Origin: Hornefia butyriciproducens
GTDB lineage: Bacteria > Bacillota > Clostridia > Peptostreptococcales > Anaerovoracaceae
Length of the DNA: 64,000 bases
Reading direction: 5' to 3'
Assembly (NCBI RefSeq): GCF_009695915.1
Contig: NZ_VUMZ01000002.1
Location: forward strand, 1 to 64,000
The notes beneath the pieces are model-generated. The model did no database searches. It saw only the letters and a list, made by a program, of their open reading frames with translations, and was not told the origin of the DNA. This document shows, in pieces, positions 25,330-34,079 of the stretch. A program made the translations under genes and the position numbers. Within the stretch, counting starts at the first letter, position 1. Each line of letters opens with the position of its first letter.

Positions 25330-27354
25330 ATGCTTAACAACAATGAGATAAAAGGCGCAATGAAAATTCAGCTGGGAAATGAATATCCCGATTATCCGGA
25401 ATTTCAGGAGGGAATCCGGAGAGCGCCGGACCGGGGATTCAGGCTTACTAAGGCGCAGGCTAAAATCGCGCTGAAGAACGCTCTGCGTTATGTGCCGGAA
25501 GAGCTGCACGAGAAGCTGGCGCCGGAGTTCATGGAAGAACTGACAACATACGGCCGTGTATATGCGTACCGTTATCGTCCGGAAGGCAGAATCTACGGAA
25601 AGCCCATCGATGAATATCAGGGAAAGTGTCTGGCCGGGAAGGCCTTCCAGGTCATGATCGATAACAATTTGGATTTCGAGGTGGCTCTGTATCCCTATGA
25701 GCTGGTCACCTACGGCGAGACTGGATCCGTCTGCCAGAACTGGCTTCAGTACCGGCTGATCAAGAAATATCTGGAGGAACTGACGGAGGAGCAGACGCTG
25801 GTCGTAGAGTCCGGAAATCCGCTGGGGCTGTTCCCCTCCAAACCGGACGCGCCCCGCGTCATCATCACTAACGCTCTGATGATCGGAGAATACGATAATC
25901 TGGAGGATTGGGAAATCGCAGAAGAAATGGGTGTGGCCAACTATGGACAGATGACCGCCGGCGGCTGGATGTACATCGGACCGCAGGGCATCGTTCACGG
26001 GACCTTCAACACGATTCTCAACGCCGGCAGAAAGTACCTGGGCGTTGCGGAGCAGGACGACCTGGCCGGACATACCTTTGTATCCTCAGGACTGGGCGGA
26101 ATGAGCGGTGCGCAGCCGAAGGCCGCAAACATCGCCAACGCTGTGGGAATCTTCGCCGAGGTGGATTACTCCCGCATTGAGACACGGCACGACCAGGGAT
26201 GGGTGGACGTGGTCATGGATGACATTGACGAGATTTTCCGGCTGGCCAATGAGAAGAAGGCGGCGAAGGAGGGAATCTCCATCGCATACCATGGAAATAT
26301 CGTGGACCTGCTGGAGGCCGCGGTCGAGAAGGATTTCAAGATCGATCTTCTGTCCGATCAGACTTCCTGCCATAACGTGTATAACGGCGGCTACTGCCCG
26401 GCGGGCATGAGCTTCGAGGAGCGCACAGAGCTCCTGCACAGCGACAGAGAGGAATTCCGCAGGCAGGTGGACAAAACCCTGCGCAGGCATTTCGAGGCGA
26501 TTCGCACCCTGACGGAGAGAGGAAGCTACTTCTTTGACTACGGCAATTCCTTCATGAAGGCTATGTATGATTCCGGCATTAAGGAAATGTCGAAGAACGG
26601 AGTGGACGACAAAGACGGGTTCATCTGGCCTTCCTATGTAGAAGACATCATGGGTCCGGTGCTGTTTGATTACGGCTATGGCCCCTTCCGCTGGGTCTGC
26701 CTCTCCGGAAAACCGGAGGATCTGGCTGCGACGGACAAAGCGGCGATGGACACCATCGACCCGAACCGCAGGGCGCAGGACAGAGACAACTGGGTATGGA
26801 TCCGCGATGCCGAGAAAAACAAGCTGGTGGTCGGAACCCAGGCCCGCATACTTTATCAGGATGCGGAAGGGCGCCGGGACATCGCGCTGGCCTTTAACAA
26901 GCTGGTTCGGGAGGGCAAATGCGGCCCGATCATGATGGGTCGGGATCATCACGACGTATCCGGTACAGATTCCCCGTTCCGTGAGACCTCCAACATCAAG
27001 GACGGCTCCAATGTCATGGCGGATATGGCAGTGCAGTGCTACGCCGGTAATGCGGCCAGAGGAATGTCTCTCTGTGCGCTGCATAACGGCGGAGGCGTCG
27101 GTATCGGAAAAGCTGTCAACGGCGGCTTCGGTCTGCTGCTGGACGGCTCCGAGCGTGTGGATGAGATCATTCGCTCCGCCATCATGTGGGACGTGATGGG
27201 CGGCGTGGCACGGAGAAGCTGGGCCAGAAACGAGAACGCTCTCTCCACCGCGGCTGCGTACAACAAAAATTATGACGGAAAGGGCCATATCACACTTCCG
27301 TTCCTGGCAGACGACGGGCTGGTGGAAAGCGTCGTTGATCGATTTGTAAAATAG
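25330..27354 (+). CDS. hutU: Urocanate hydratase
   Basis: 674 residues, longer than the ~555-residue proteobacterial form and in line with the long clostridial type. It hydrates urocanate to imidazolonepropionate using tightly bound NAD. The NAD-binding glycine stretch GLGGMSGAQPKAA begins at residue 254, with the conserved GGWMYIGPQGIVHGTF before it and GCPAGMSF-type NGGYCPAGMSFEER later. 12 bases after hutH with GGAGGCGACG upstream. Confidence 0.95.
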   Translation: MLNNNEIKGAMKIQLGNEYPDYPEFQEGIRRAPDRGFRLTKAQAKIALKNALRYVPEELHEKLAPEFMEELTTYGRVYAYRYRPEGRIYGKPIDEYQGKCLAGKAFQVMIDNNLDFEVALYPYELVTYGETGSVCQNWLQYRLIKKYLEELTEEQTLVVESGNPLGLFPSKPDAPRVIITNALMIGEYDNLEDWEIAEEMGVANYGQMTAGGWMYIGPQGIVHGTFNTILNAGRKYLGVAEQDDLAGHTFVSSGLGGMSGAQPKAANIANAVGIFAEVDYSRIETRHDQGWVDVVMDDIDEIFRLANEKKAAKEGISIAYHGNIVDLLEAAVEKDFKIDLLSDQTSCHNVYNGGYCPAGMSFEERTELLHSDREEFRRQVDKTLRRHFEAIRTLTERGSYFFDYGNSFMKAMYDSGIKEMSKNGVDDKDGFIWPSYVEDIMGPVLFDYGYGPFRWVCLSGKPEDLAATDKAAMDTIDPNRRAQDRDNWVWIRDAEKNKLVVGTQARILYQDAEGRRDIALAFNKLVREGKCGPIMMGRDHHDVSGTDSPFRETSNIKDGSNVMADMAVQCYAGNAARGMSLCALHNGGGVGIGKAVNGGFGLLLDGSERVDEIIRSAIMWDVMGGVARRSWARNENALSTAAAYNKNYDGKGHITLPFLADDGLVESVVDRFVK

Positions 27355-27362
27355 GAGATTGT

Positions 27363-28601
27363 ATGTCTACATTACTGATAAAAAACATCGGCACTCTGCA
27401 GACTCCGGTGGGCAGCTACAGCCACCGGGGTGCGGAGCAGGGCGAAAACCGGAAACTCCGGGACGCGGCTGTCTATATCCGGGACGGCGTGATCACTGAG
27501 ATTACCGACGGAGGCGATCTTCCTCTTGGATCGGAGAGCGCGGACGTGGTTCTGGATGCGAATTACCGGCTGGTCACGCCGGGTCTGGTGGACGGACATA
27601 CCCATATGGTTTTCGGTGGTTACCGACAGCATGAGGTGGCGATGAAGCTGAAAGGCGCCACCTATCTGGATATCCTCCGGGCCGGTGGCGGAATCCTGGA
27701 CACGGTACGGAAGACCAGAGAGGCGGACGAGGCAGACCTCTGCTACAAGACCGGAAAATTTCTGGACGAGATGATGAACCACGGCGTCACAACCTGCGAG
27801 GCCAAGAGCGGCTACGGGCTTGATTTCAACAGTGAGATGAAGATGCTGGAAGTCATCGGGCGCCTGAATGAGTCTCATGCCATGGATGTGGTCCCCACAT
27901 TTATGGGACCGCACGCGATTCCCGAGGAGTACAAAGGCAGGCCCGATGATTTCATCGACATGATCTGCGGGGAGATGCTCCCCTATGTGAAGGAGCATAA
28001 GCTGGCGGAATTCGCGGACATCTTCTGCGAGGATTCCGTGTTCAACTATGAGCAGAGCCGGAAATATCTTCTGCGGGCGAAGGAACTGGGCTTCGGACTG
28101 CGGATTCATGCGGATGAAATTGAAGCTATCGGAGGCTCCCGTCTGGCGGGAGAACTGGGCTGCGTCAGTGCGGAGCACCTGATTTCCATCGATGAAGATG
28201 GACTGGAATCGATGGCAAAGGGAGGGACTATAGCAATGTGTCTTCCCGCGACATCCTTCTATCTGGGCGCAAATTATGCGCCGGCCCGCCGGATGATTGA
28301 AATGGGGATTCCGGTGGCCTGCGCCAGCGACTTCAATCCGGGGTCCTGCCCGTCGATGAATCTTCAGTTTGTAATGAATCTGGCGTGTCTGAAATACAGG
28401 CTGCTGCCGGAGGAGGTTCTGACTGCTGTGACTATTAACCCGGCCTGTGCGATAGGCAGAGGCGACCGGGTAGGAACGCTGGAGGTTGGGAAACAGGCGG
28501 ATCTCGTGATCTGGGATGCGCCGGATATGGAAATGCTCTGTTATCGCTTTGGCTCAAATATGACCGCGAGGGTCGTCAAGAAAGGAAAAATTATAAAATG
28601 A
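27363..28601 (+). CDS. hutI: Imidazolonepropionase
   Basis: 412 residues. It opens the imidazolone ring to give N-formimino-glutamate. Metal ligands are seen in DGHTHMVFGG (His79, His81), and the family motifs CEAKSGYGLD, RIHADEIEA, SAEHL and ASDFNPGSCPSMN follow. 8 bases after hutU and overlapping the next gene by 4. Confidence 0.97.
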   Translation: MSTLLIKNIGTLQTPVGSYSHRGAEQGENRKLRDAAVYIRDGVITEITDGGDLPLGSESADVVLDANYRLVTPGLVDGHTHMVFGGYRQHEVAMKLKGATYLDILRAGGGILDTVRKTREADEADLCYKTGKFLDEMMNHGVTTCEAKSGYGLDFNSEMKMLEVIGRLNESHAMDVVPTFMGPHAIPEEYKGRPDDFIDMICGEMLPYVKEHKLAEFADIFCEDSVFNYEQSRKYLLRAKELGFGLRIHADEIEAIGGSRLAGELGCVSAEHLISIDEDGLESMAKGGTIAMCLPATSFYLGANYAPARRMIEMGIPVACASDFNPGSCPSMNLQFVMNLACLKYRLLPEEVLTAVTINPACAIGRGDRVGTLEVGKQADLVIWDAPDMEMLCYRFGSNMTARVVKKGKIIK

Positions 28602-29224
28602 AATTAGTCGACATGAAGGTGAATGAATTTCTGGACGTGCTGAAATCTGACGCGCCGGCACCCGGCGGCGGTTCTGTAAGCGCCCTTTCGGGCGCGGAGG
28701 GCTGTGCTTTGTTCGTGATGGTCGCTGATCTCACGCTGGGAAAGGAAAAGTATGCGGATTTCCAGGACACCTGCGCCGCGGCGAAGGAGAAGGGGCTGCC
28801 TTTGTACCGGGAGCTCACGGCTGCGGTGGACAAAGATACAGACGCCTACAACCTGATCTCAGATGCGTTTAAACTCCCGAAGGGCACCGAAGAAGAGAAA
28901 GCGGCACGGAAGAAGGCTATCGCGGACGGAACGCTGGTAGCGACGGAGGTTCCCTTCCGCACGATGCAGCTGGGGTATGAGGGTCTGAAGATTGCGGAAA
29001 CACTGGTCGGGCATTCCAACCCGAACTGCGCCAGCGACCTGGGCGTCGGCATTCTGCAGCTCCGGTCCTGTGTGTTCGGAGCGTGGATGAATGTCCTGAT
29101 TAATCTTCCGGGCGTCAAGGACGCGGAGAAGGCTTCCTACTTCGGCGCGGAGGGACAGAAAATGTATGAGGAAGCGTCGGTGATTTCCTCCCGCTGCTTC
29201 AGCGCTATCACAGAATCGTTATAA
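28598..29224 (+). CDS. fchA: Formimidoyl-THF cyclodeaminase / methenyl-THF cyclohydrolase family
   Basis: 208 residues. The FTCD-C family signature is present: APAPGGGSVSALSGAEG, near residues 20-40. In this pathway it deaminates 5-formimino-THF to 5,10-methenyl-THF. In animals the domain is fused to the formimidoyltransferase, but here the two are separate genes in one operon. It starts in an ATGA overlap with hutI. Confidence 0.9.
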   Translation: MKLVDMKVNEFLDVLKSDAPAPGGGSVSALSGAEGCALFVMVADLTLGKEKYADFQDTCAAAKEKGLPLYRELTAAVDKDTDAYNLISDAFKLPKGTEEEKAARKKAIADGTLVATEVPFRTMQLGYEGLKIAETLVGHSNPNCASDLGVGILQLRSCVFGAWMNVLINLPGVKDAEKASYFGAEGQKMYEEASVISSRCFSAITESL

Positions 29225-29449
29225 CCTGCGGCAAGGCGGCGAACGCCGACACATGCTGCGATGGAGAACCACAATGCGGCGAACGGCGAACGCCGGCAAT
29301 CGCTGCGGTGCCGCGCTGCAATGCGGCAAGACAGCGAGCGCCGCGACCGATGTCGCAGCGGGGAACCGTATAACCCCGTGATAAAATATGCCTGCCGGAA
29401 CCGAAAGGCGGCGGACAGAATCATTTGTACTTCAAAAGGAGAAAATGCA
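29225..29449. other. GC-rich degenerate repeat spacer inside the hut operon
   Basis: About 170 bases with repeated words such as GCGGC, GCGAACGCCG and CTGCGATG, and no gene. It separates fchA from ftcD. It ends in AT-rich sequence and the ribosome binding site AAAAGGAGAAA for ftcD. Confidence 0.45.
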
Positions 29450-30358
29450 ATGGCACAGATTATCGAAAGTATTCCAAACATCAGCGAAGGGAGACGGCCG
29501 GAGGTGGTAGAGGCCTGTGTGGACGAGATCCGCAACACGCCCGGCTGCACTCTGCTTGACTATTCCTCTGATGAAAGTCATAATAGGAGTGTCATCACAT
29601 ATATCGGTGATGCAAAGGCAGTAGAAGAAGCAAGCGTCAAGCTGGTGAAGAAAGCCGCGGAGCTGATCGACCTGAATCATCATGAGGGCGAGCATCCCCG
29701 GATGGGTGCGGTGGACGTCATGCCGTTCCTCCCCATCAAGGACTGCACGACGGAGGACTGCATCGAGCTTTCCAAAGTGGTCGGTAAACGCATCGCAGAC
29801 GAGGCGGGAGTTCCGGTGTTCCTTTATGAGGAATCCGCGACGCGTCCGGAGCGGCAGAACCTCGTGAAAATCCGCAAGGGGCAGTTCGAGGGCATGGCGG
29901 AGAAGGTTCAGGAACCGGACTGGGAACCGGATTTCGGTGGACGCAGAATCCATCCGACCGCCGGCGTAACGGCAGTCGGCGCCAGACCGCCGCTTGTGGC
30001 GTTTAACCTGGATCTGGATACGGACGACGTGCAGATCGCAAAGAACATTGCTAAGATCATCCGCGAAAAAGACGGCGGATTCAAGTGCGTCAAGTCCATG
30101 GGCTTTGAAATCGAGGATGAGGAAACCGGCCGCAAATATGCACAGGTTTCCTGCAATATGACGAATTTCGAGCAGACGCCTCTTTACCGCGTGGTGGAGA
30201 CAGTGAAATTCGAGGCGGCACGTTACGGCGTTCACGTCACCAAAACCGAGATCATCGGCCTCTGCCCGATGAAGGCGATGGTGGACTGCGCACAGTATTA
30301 TATGCAGACCAACGATTTTGATTTCGAGAAACAGATTCTGGAGAATCACATCATCTGA
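29450..30358 (+). CDS. ftcD: Glutamate formimidoyltransferase
   Basis: 302 residues, the N-terminal-domain-only form. It transfers the formimino group from formiminoglutamate to tetrahydrofolate, releasing glutamate. Motifs include SIPNISEGRRPEVVEA, DYSSDESHNRSVIT, HPRMGAVDVMPFLP and VGARPPLVAFNLDL. Together with hutH, hutU, hutI and fchA it completes the folate-dependent histidine breakdown route to glutamate. Confidence 0.96.
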   Translation: MAQIIESIPNISEGRRPEVVEACVDEIRNTPGCTLLDYSSDESHNRSVITYIGDAKAVEEASVKLVKKAAELIDLNHHEGEHPRMGAVDVMPFLPIKDCTTEDCIELSKVVGKRIADEAGVPVFLYEESATRPERQNLVKIRKGQFEGMAEKVQEPDWEPDFGGRRIHPTAGVTAVGARPPLVAFNLDLDTDDVQIAKNIAKIIREKDGGFKCVKSMGFEIEDEETGRKYAQVSCNMTNFEQTPLYRVVETVKFEAARYGVHVTKTEIIGLCPMKAMVDCAQYYMQTNDFDFEKQILENHII

Positions 30359-30375
30359 TCGGAAACGAATCCGCA

Positions 30376-30478
30376 CGGCCGGCCGGTTGGCCCGCAACAG
30401 TGAGGAAAGTTACGGCCGGCCGGTTGGCCCACAAAAGTGAGGAAAGCTGCGACCGGCCGGTTGGCCCGCAGCAACCGC
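30376..30478. repeat. 37-bp tandem repeat, three copies
   Basis: Units start at 30376, 30413 and 30450. The shared core is CGGCCGGCCGGTTGGCCCRC followed by AACAGTGAGGAAAG; the third copy is partial. Further hairpins follow (GCGACCG-8-CGGTCGC at about 30517; TCGGGT-TTCG-ACCCGA at about 30539). Confidence 0.8.
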
Positions 30479-30564
30479 AACTGTTGCGACTAGTCGATTG
30501 CCTCACGAAATCTGCGACCGGCCTCGCGCGGTCGCTGAATCGGGTTTCGACCCGACGCCGCATG

Positions 30565-30596
30565 ACTGCCCTGAATCACTGAGGGCAGTTTTTTTG
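30565..30596 (+). terminator. Terminator between ftcD and the GntR gene
   Basis: ACTGCCCT (30565-30572) pairs with AGGGCAGT (30582-30589), followed by seven T residues. Confidence 0.85.
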
Positions 30597-30611
30597 TATC
30601 AGGAGAAGAAA

Positions 30612-31280
30612 ATGACGGAACGAAAAAAATTTACTCTGGAATTCTCGCTGTCCCGCGAAATTGCAGGCATTCTCCGAGACCGGATTCTGCACGGGGAATA
30701 CGGAATCGGCGAGCAGCTGAAGGAAAACAGGATCGCCGGCGAACTGAGGGTCAGCCGGACGCCGGTGCGTGAGGCATTCAAAATCCTGGAGGATGAGGGT
30801 CTTGTAGAATACAGAAAAAACCGCGGCTGCTTCGCACAGGGAATAACCCGACAGGATCTTGAAGATATCTACGCGGTGCGAAAGGCGCTGGAAGGTCTGG
30901 CGGTGGAATGGGCCTGCAGGCATATGACACCGGACTACGTGCAGCGGCTCACGGACCATTGCGATCTGATGGATTTTTACGCCGGCCGCGAGGATGCGCC
31001 GCAGGTTCTGGAACTGAACGAGGGCTTCCACGATATAATTTATGAAGCTGCTGGGAGTCGTTTCATGGCCCGGGTCCTTCGCTCCTACAAAGGATACATC
31101 CGCATGAACCGCCGCAATGTCTTTTATGAGGAGAAAAATCTTCGGGAAATCTCTGCAGAGCACAAAGCCATTCGGGATGCGCTTGCCGCTGGGGATGAGG
31201 AGGCGGCGCGGCAGGCCATGTCCCGCCATCTGGATGAATCTCGCCGTCGCGCCGAAGCGAGCCTGGCACGGATGGAATAG
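30612..31280 (+). CDS. GntR/FadR family transcription regulator
   Basis: 222 residues. A winged helix (residues ~15-75, with RIAGELRVSRTPVREAFKIL) is followed by an all-helical FCD ligand domain whose candidate metal/ligand residues lie near LNEGFHDIIYEAAGS and SAEHKAIRDALAAGDE. It starts 16 bases after a terminator and AGGAGAAG, on the hut strand. Its place right after the hut genes suggests it regulates them, though this is inference. Confidence 0.9.
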   Translation: MTERKKFTLEFSLSREIAGILRDRILHGEYGIGEQLKENRIAGELRVSRTPVREAFKILEDEGLVEYRKNRGCFAQGITRQDLEDIYAVRKALEGLAVEWACRHMTPDYVQRLTDHCDLMDFYAGREDAPQVLELNEGFHDIIYEAAGSRFMARVLRSYKGYIRMNRRNVFYEEKNLREISAEHKAIRDALAAGDEEAARQAMSRHLDESRRRAEASLARME

Positions 31281-31593
31281 CGGCAGACAGGATTATTTGC
31301 GTTGGCGTGGCAGCGAGCCGCACCGCAGAATTCTTGCGTTGGCAAGGCGAGGCCGCGGCGGTGGGCCGTGAGGTCTTGTGTTGCCGGACCATGCTGAGCC
31401 CTCACCGCGAAGGCATAGAAGAACACATAGAAAAAGAGACCCATCGAAGGATGAGACTCTTTTCCTGAAAGTGTGTGTATTCAATAAAAGAAGGAAAGTT
31501 GGTATATAAAATACCAAACTCGATTGAACAACCATAGTATAAGGTATTTATGTGAAGATTGCGTGAAGGAACGCAGTCGATTCGCATTTTTAG
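31281..31593. other. Gene-free spacer with a bidirectional terminator
   Basis: No credible gene. It holds GC-rich degenerate repeats (GCGTTGGCRWGGC at about 31299 and 31337) and the hairpin at 31431-31465. Confidence 0.5.
31431..31465. terminator. Bidirectional hairpin between convergent genes
   Basis: AAAAGAG pairs with CTCTTTT (31457-31463) around an inner CATC/GATG stem. T-rich flanks on both strands fit termination of the GntR gene and the minus-strand lipoprotein gene. Confidence 0.55.
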
Positions 31594-32022
31594 TTATTTT
31601 TTTGTATAATACCAGATAATGTTATCCCCGTCCTTCAAGTCGTAATCCTGAGGATTGTCACTGACCTCTTTACCGTTGATTTTGTACTTCCACACATATT
31701 TTTTCTTCAGCTCACCGTTGTTGATCCCGTTGATTCCCTGCACCTCATTATTTGTGGTATCGACGAGAAGTTGTATCTCGCTGATATTGCAGTATAGCTC
31801 CGTAGCCTCCAGCACCGAAGAATCCTCTTCCGCCTTGAACTTGAAGTTCTCCAGGTCCGGTTTGTTCGCCTTTCCCGGATAGTCAATAGAAATCAGGAGA
31901 TTAATCGGGTTGACGACAGATTCCTCGGCAGAAGAGCTGCTTTTGTCCCTGCATCCGGTAACGCACACGGCAAGCCCCAGCGCCAGCGCGCAGATAAATA
32001 TAATTGAAAACTTTTTTTTCAT
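31594..32022 (-). CDS. DUF4430-domain lipoprotein
   Basis: 142 residues. A lipoprotein signal peptide (IIFICALALGLAVCVTGC, lipobox cysteine near residue 24) is followed by a DUF4430-like domain (VNPINLLISIDYPGK, KKYVWKYKINGKEVSDNP, LKDGDNIIWYY), related to the cobalamin-binding transcobalamin C-terminal fold. It probably sits on the outer face of the membrane. Ligand unknown. It is 9 bases after the degenerate amidohydrolase gene on the same strand. Confidence 0.8.
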   Translation of the reverse strand: MKKKFSIIFICALALGLAVCVTGCRDKSSSSAEESVVNPINLLISIDYPGKANKPDLENFKFKAEEDSSVLEATELYCNISEIQLLVDTTNNEVQGINGINNGELKKKYVWKYKINGKEVSDNPQDYDLKDGDNIIWYYTKK

Positions 32023-32031
32023 AATTTCCCC

Positions 32032-32892
32032 CTAAAACATCTGATTCGACAACAGATCATAAAGTTCCTCCATGGCCTGGTCATAAGCGTTGTAAACAAT
32101 ATTGCCCTCGTTTATGATCAGATCGGCGTGCGAATGAGCGAAGGCCTTCAGATCCTTCTCGTACGGGTCCTCGTCGAAGACGGTGAAGTTTGCCTTCTTC
32201 CCGACTTCAATCGTTCCCATATCCTCCAGCCGGCCGATATTCTCCGCCGCGGTGCGGGTCAGGCGCAGGATGGCGTCCTGCACGCTTTCGCTGTCATCAT
32301 ACACAGGATTGAACAAAAGCAGGCTGGTGCGCGGGTTTTCCAGAATTGCATCGAAGCAGCCGTCATAGAGCTCCTTCTCAAAGGCGGTCTGCCAGGACAC
32401 ATCGTAAATAATCGATGAGTCTTCAGTTCCAATGATTCTGCGGAATGGCGCTCTCCTTCTATCGCCGGGGCCGTGGAGACAAAGCACGCATACTCCTTTG
32501 TCGTTCAAATAGTCTACAGCCTCCCCGACCCAGTACAGCACCTCCGACTCCCCGAATTCCGGGTCCGTCTCCGCCGCATTGTCAAAAGCGTCAATGGCAG
32601 GCGCACTGTAGGTGTCGATAAATCCCGGAAAAACAACAGCACCGTCAAGGTCGTGAAGCTCCGCCTCCCGCAGCAGCTCTTCACTGAAATCATCATATCG
32701 TCCGACCGCTGTAATGACGCCGTCCTCGCAACAGATCGCGTCCACCGCCGATGACGGGGAAGACTGCGGGGAGCCCACATCCACTGCCGCCGACGAGCGT
32801 GTCGACGAGGGCTCGGAAGCGTTTTCCTTTGTATTCGCCGATGACGACGGCACCATCGTGTGGAAGCGTCCATTGTAATATATTTTCTTCAT
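32032..32892 (-). CDS. Degenerate amidohydrolase-like protein, catalytic residues missing
   Basis: 286 residues. The ends match the composite domain of YtcJ-type amidohydrolases (IYYNGRFHTM, then DGVITAVG and VVFPGFIDTY at the front; LEDMGTIEVGKKANFTVFDEDPYE at the back). The HxH metal-binding motif after the GFID block is replaced by YSAP, and the barrel is cut to about 150 residues instead of ~400. It carries a Ser-rich insert (~15-48). It is probably not a metal-dependent hydrolase; it may be a binding protein or a decaying gene, yet its frame is intact. Confidence 0.65.
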   Translation of the reverse strand: MKKIYYNGRFHTMVPSSSANTKENASEPSSTRSSAAVDVGSPQSSPSSAVDAICCEDGVITAVGRYDDFSEELLREAELHDLDGAVVFPGFIDTYSAPAIDAFDNAAETDPEFGESEVLYWVGEAVDYLNDKGVCVLCLHGPGDRRRAPFRRIIGTEDSSIIYDVSWQTAFEKELYDGCFDAILENPRTSLLLFNPVYDDSESVQDAILRLTRTAAENIGRLEDMGTIEVGKKANFTVFDEDPYEKDLKAFAHSHADLIINEGNIVYNAYDQAMEELYDLLSNQMF

Positions 32893-33091
32893 TAAATGAG
32901 TCCCTCCGTTTCTACACCGAACATCTTATCATAAAAAAGCCCTGTTGTTAACAGAAATTGTCGGGTGGTGTATAACTGTGAGGTGAGAAATATGTGCGGT
33001 CAGTCGGGCGGAATGCTCGCGAAATGTTAACGAAATAGCGAAGCGCGATGTGCATGGGTCGCCGCACCGCCATGCGTGGCGATTTTGCAGG

Positions 33092-33865
33092 TTATTTTGC
33101 GATGTCACCTACGCCGTTGAGGATGAGACGGGGACGATAAGGGAAGAGGCTGACCTGTTCGCGGCTGGTAACGCCGGACAGAACAAGAACTGTATCCAGG
33201 CCGCTCTCGATGCCGGCGATGATGTCAGTATCCATGCGGTCGCCGATCATGGCAGCGTCTTCCGAGTGGACGCCCAGAATCCGGAGACCGGTTCGCATCA
33301 TCAGCGGATTGGGTTTGCCGACAAAATATGCCTGCTTGCCGGTGGCCATTTCAATCGGCGAGATCAGAGCCCGGCATGCAGGAACGATTCCCAGATCGGA
33401 GGGGCCGGTCACATCAGAATTGGTTCCGATAAGGCGAGCGCCCTCCCGCACTAGAGAAACCGCCTTGCAGATCGTCTCATAGTTATAATTTTGTACCTCG
33501 CCCACAATCACATAATCAGGATTGCGGTCGGAGATGGCAACGCCGCATTCGTAGAGCGCTCCCACCAGTCCTGGTTCGCCGATGACGTAGGCGGTGCAGT
33601 GTTCCATCTGCTGGCTGACAAATCTGGCGGTTGCAAGTGCGCTGGTATAGAAATGCTCCTTGTCGACGTTCAGCCCCATTCGGGAAAGCTTCATCTGGAG
33701 TTCCAAAGGCGTTTTGCCGCTGGCGTTGGTCAGAAAAAGGTATTCCTTGTCCTCTCGCTGAAGCCATTCCACGAACTCCTTTACGCCCGGAAGCAGCACA
33801 TTTCCGTGATAGATAACGCCGTCCATGTCGCATATGAATCCTTTTTTGTTTTTCAACTGTTCCAT
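33092..33865 (-). CDS. HAD-IIA family hydrolase (NagD-like)
   Basis: 257 residues. HAD motif I is DMDGVIYHG (residues 13-21), motif II LTNASGKTP, and motif III/IV are in KPNPLMM and MIGDRMDTDI. The family dephosphorylates nucleotides or phosphoglycolate-like metabolites. It stands alone on the minus strand; its upstream region has a copy of the 51-bp dispersed repeat. Confidence 0.93.
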   Translation of the reverse strand: MEQLKNKKGFICDMDGVIYHGNVLLPGVKEFVEWLQREDKEYLFLTNASGKTPLELQMKLSRMGLNVDKEHFYTSALATARFVSQQMEHCTAYVIGEPGLVGALYECGVAISDRNPDYVIVGEVQNYNYETICKAVSLVREGARLIGTNSDVTGPSDLGIVPACRALISPIEMATGKQAYFVGKPNPLMMRTGLRILGVHSEDAAMIGDRMDTDIIAGIESGLDTVLVLSGVTSREQVSLFPYRPRLILNGVGDIAK

Positions 33866-33889
33866 TTTTTCTCCTTTCCCGTTGATGAT

Positions 33890-33940
33890 AGCACTACAAA
33901 GTAAAATTGATGTCTTTGTCGGAGTTAAATGTATGTAAAT
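33890..33940. repeat. 51-bp dispersed repeat, copy 2
   Basis: 41/51 identical to 18242-18292. It lies 25 bases upstream of the HAD hydrolase start, as the first copy lies about 105 bases upstream of the secreted protein gene. Confidence 0.6.
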
Positions 33941-34079
33941 TTCCTTATACGGCAGTATGCGTCCTTACGCGTGTGCCCGGAGTGGCCCTTGGAGCTTCAC
34001 CGGTCGGCCTCGGGTCATGAAAGCACTGACCATCGCCGTCCACGAGTCATGCGAACGCTGGTTGGCGGACATCTGCGAG

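Noticed and set aside
26086-27288. 400-residue minus-strand frame across hutU
   Set aside because: Caused by GC-rich codon third positions; hutU is clearly the gene.
30376-30478. Repeat array as a CRISPR
   Set aside because: Units are directly adjacent with no spacers, and no cas genes are present.
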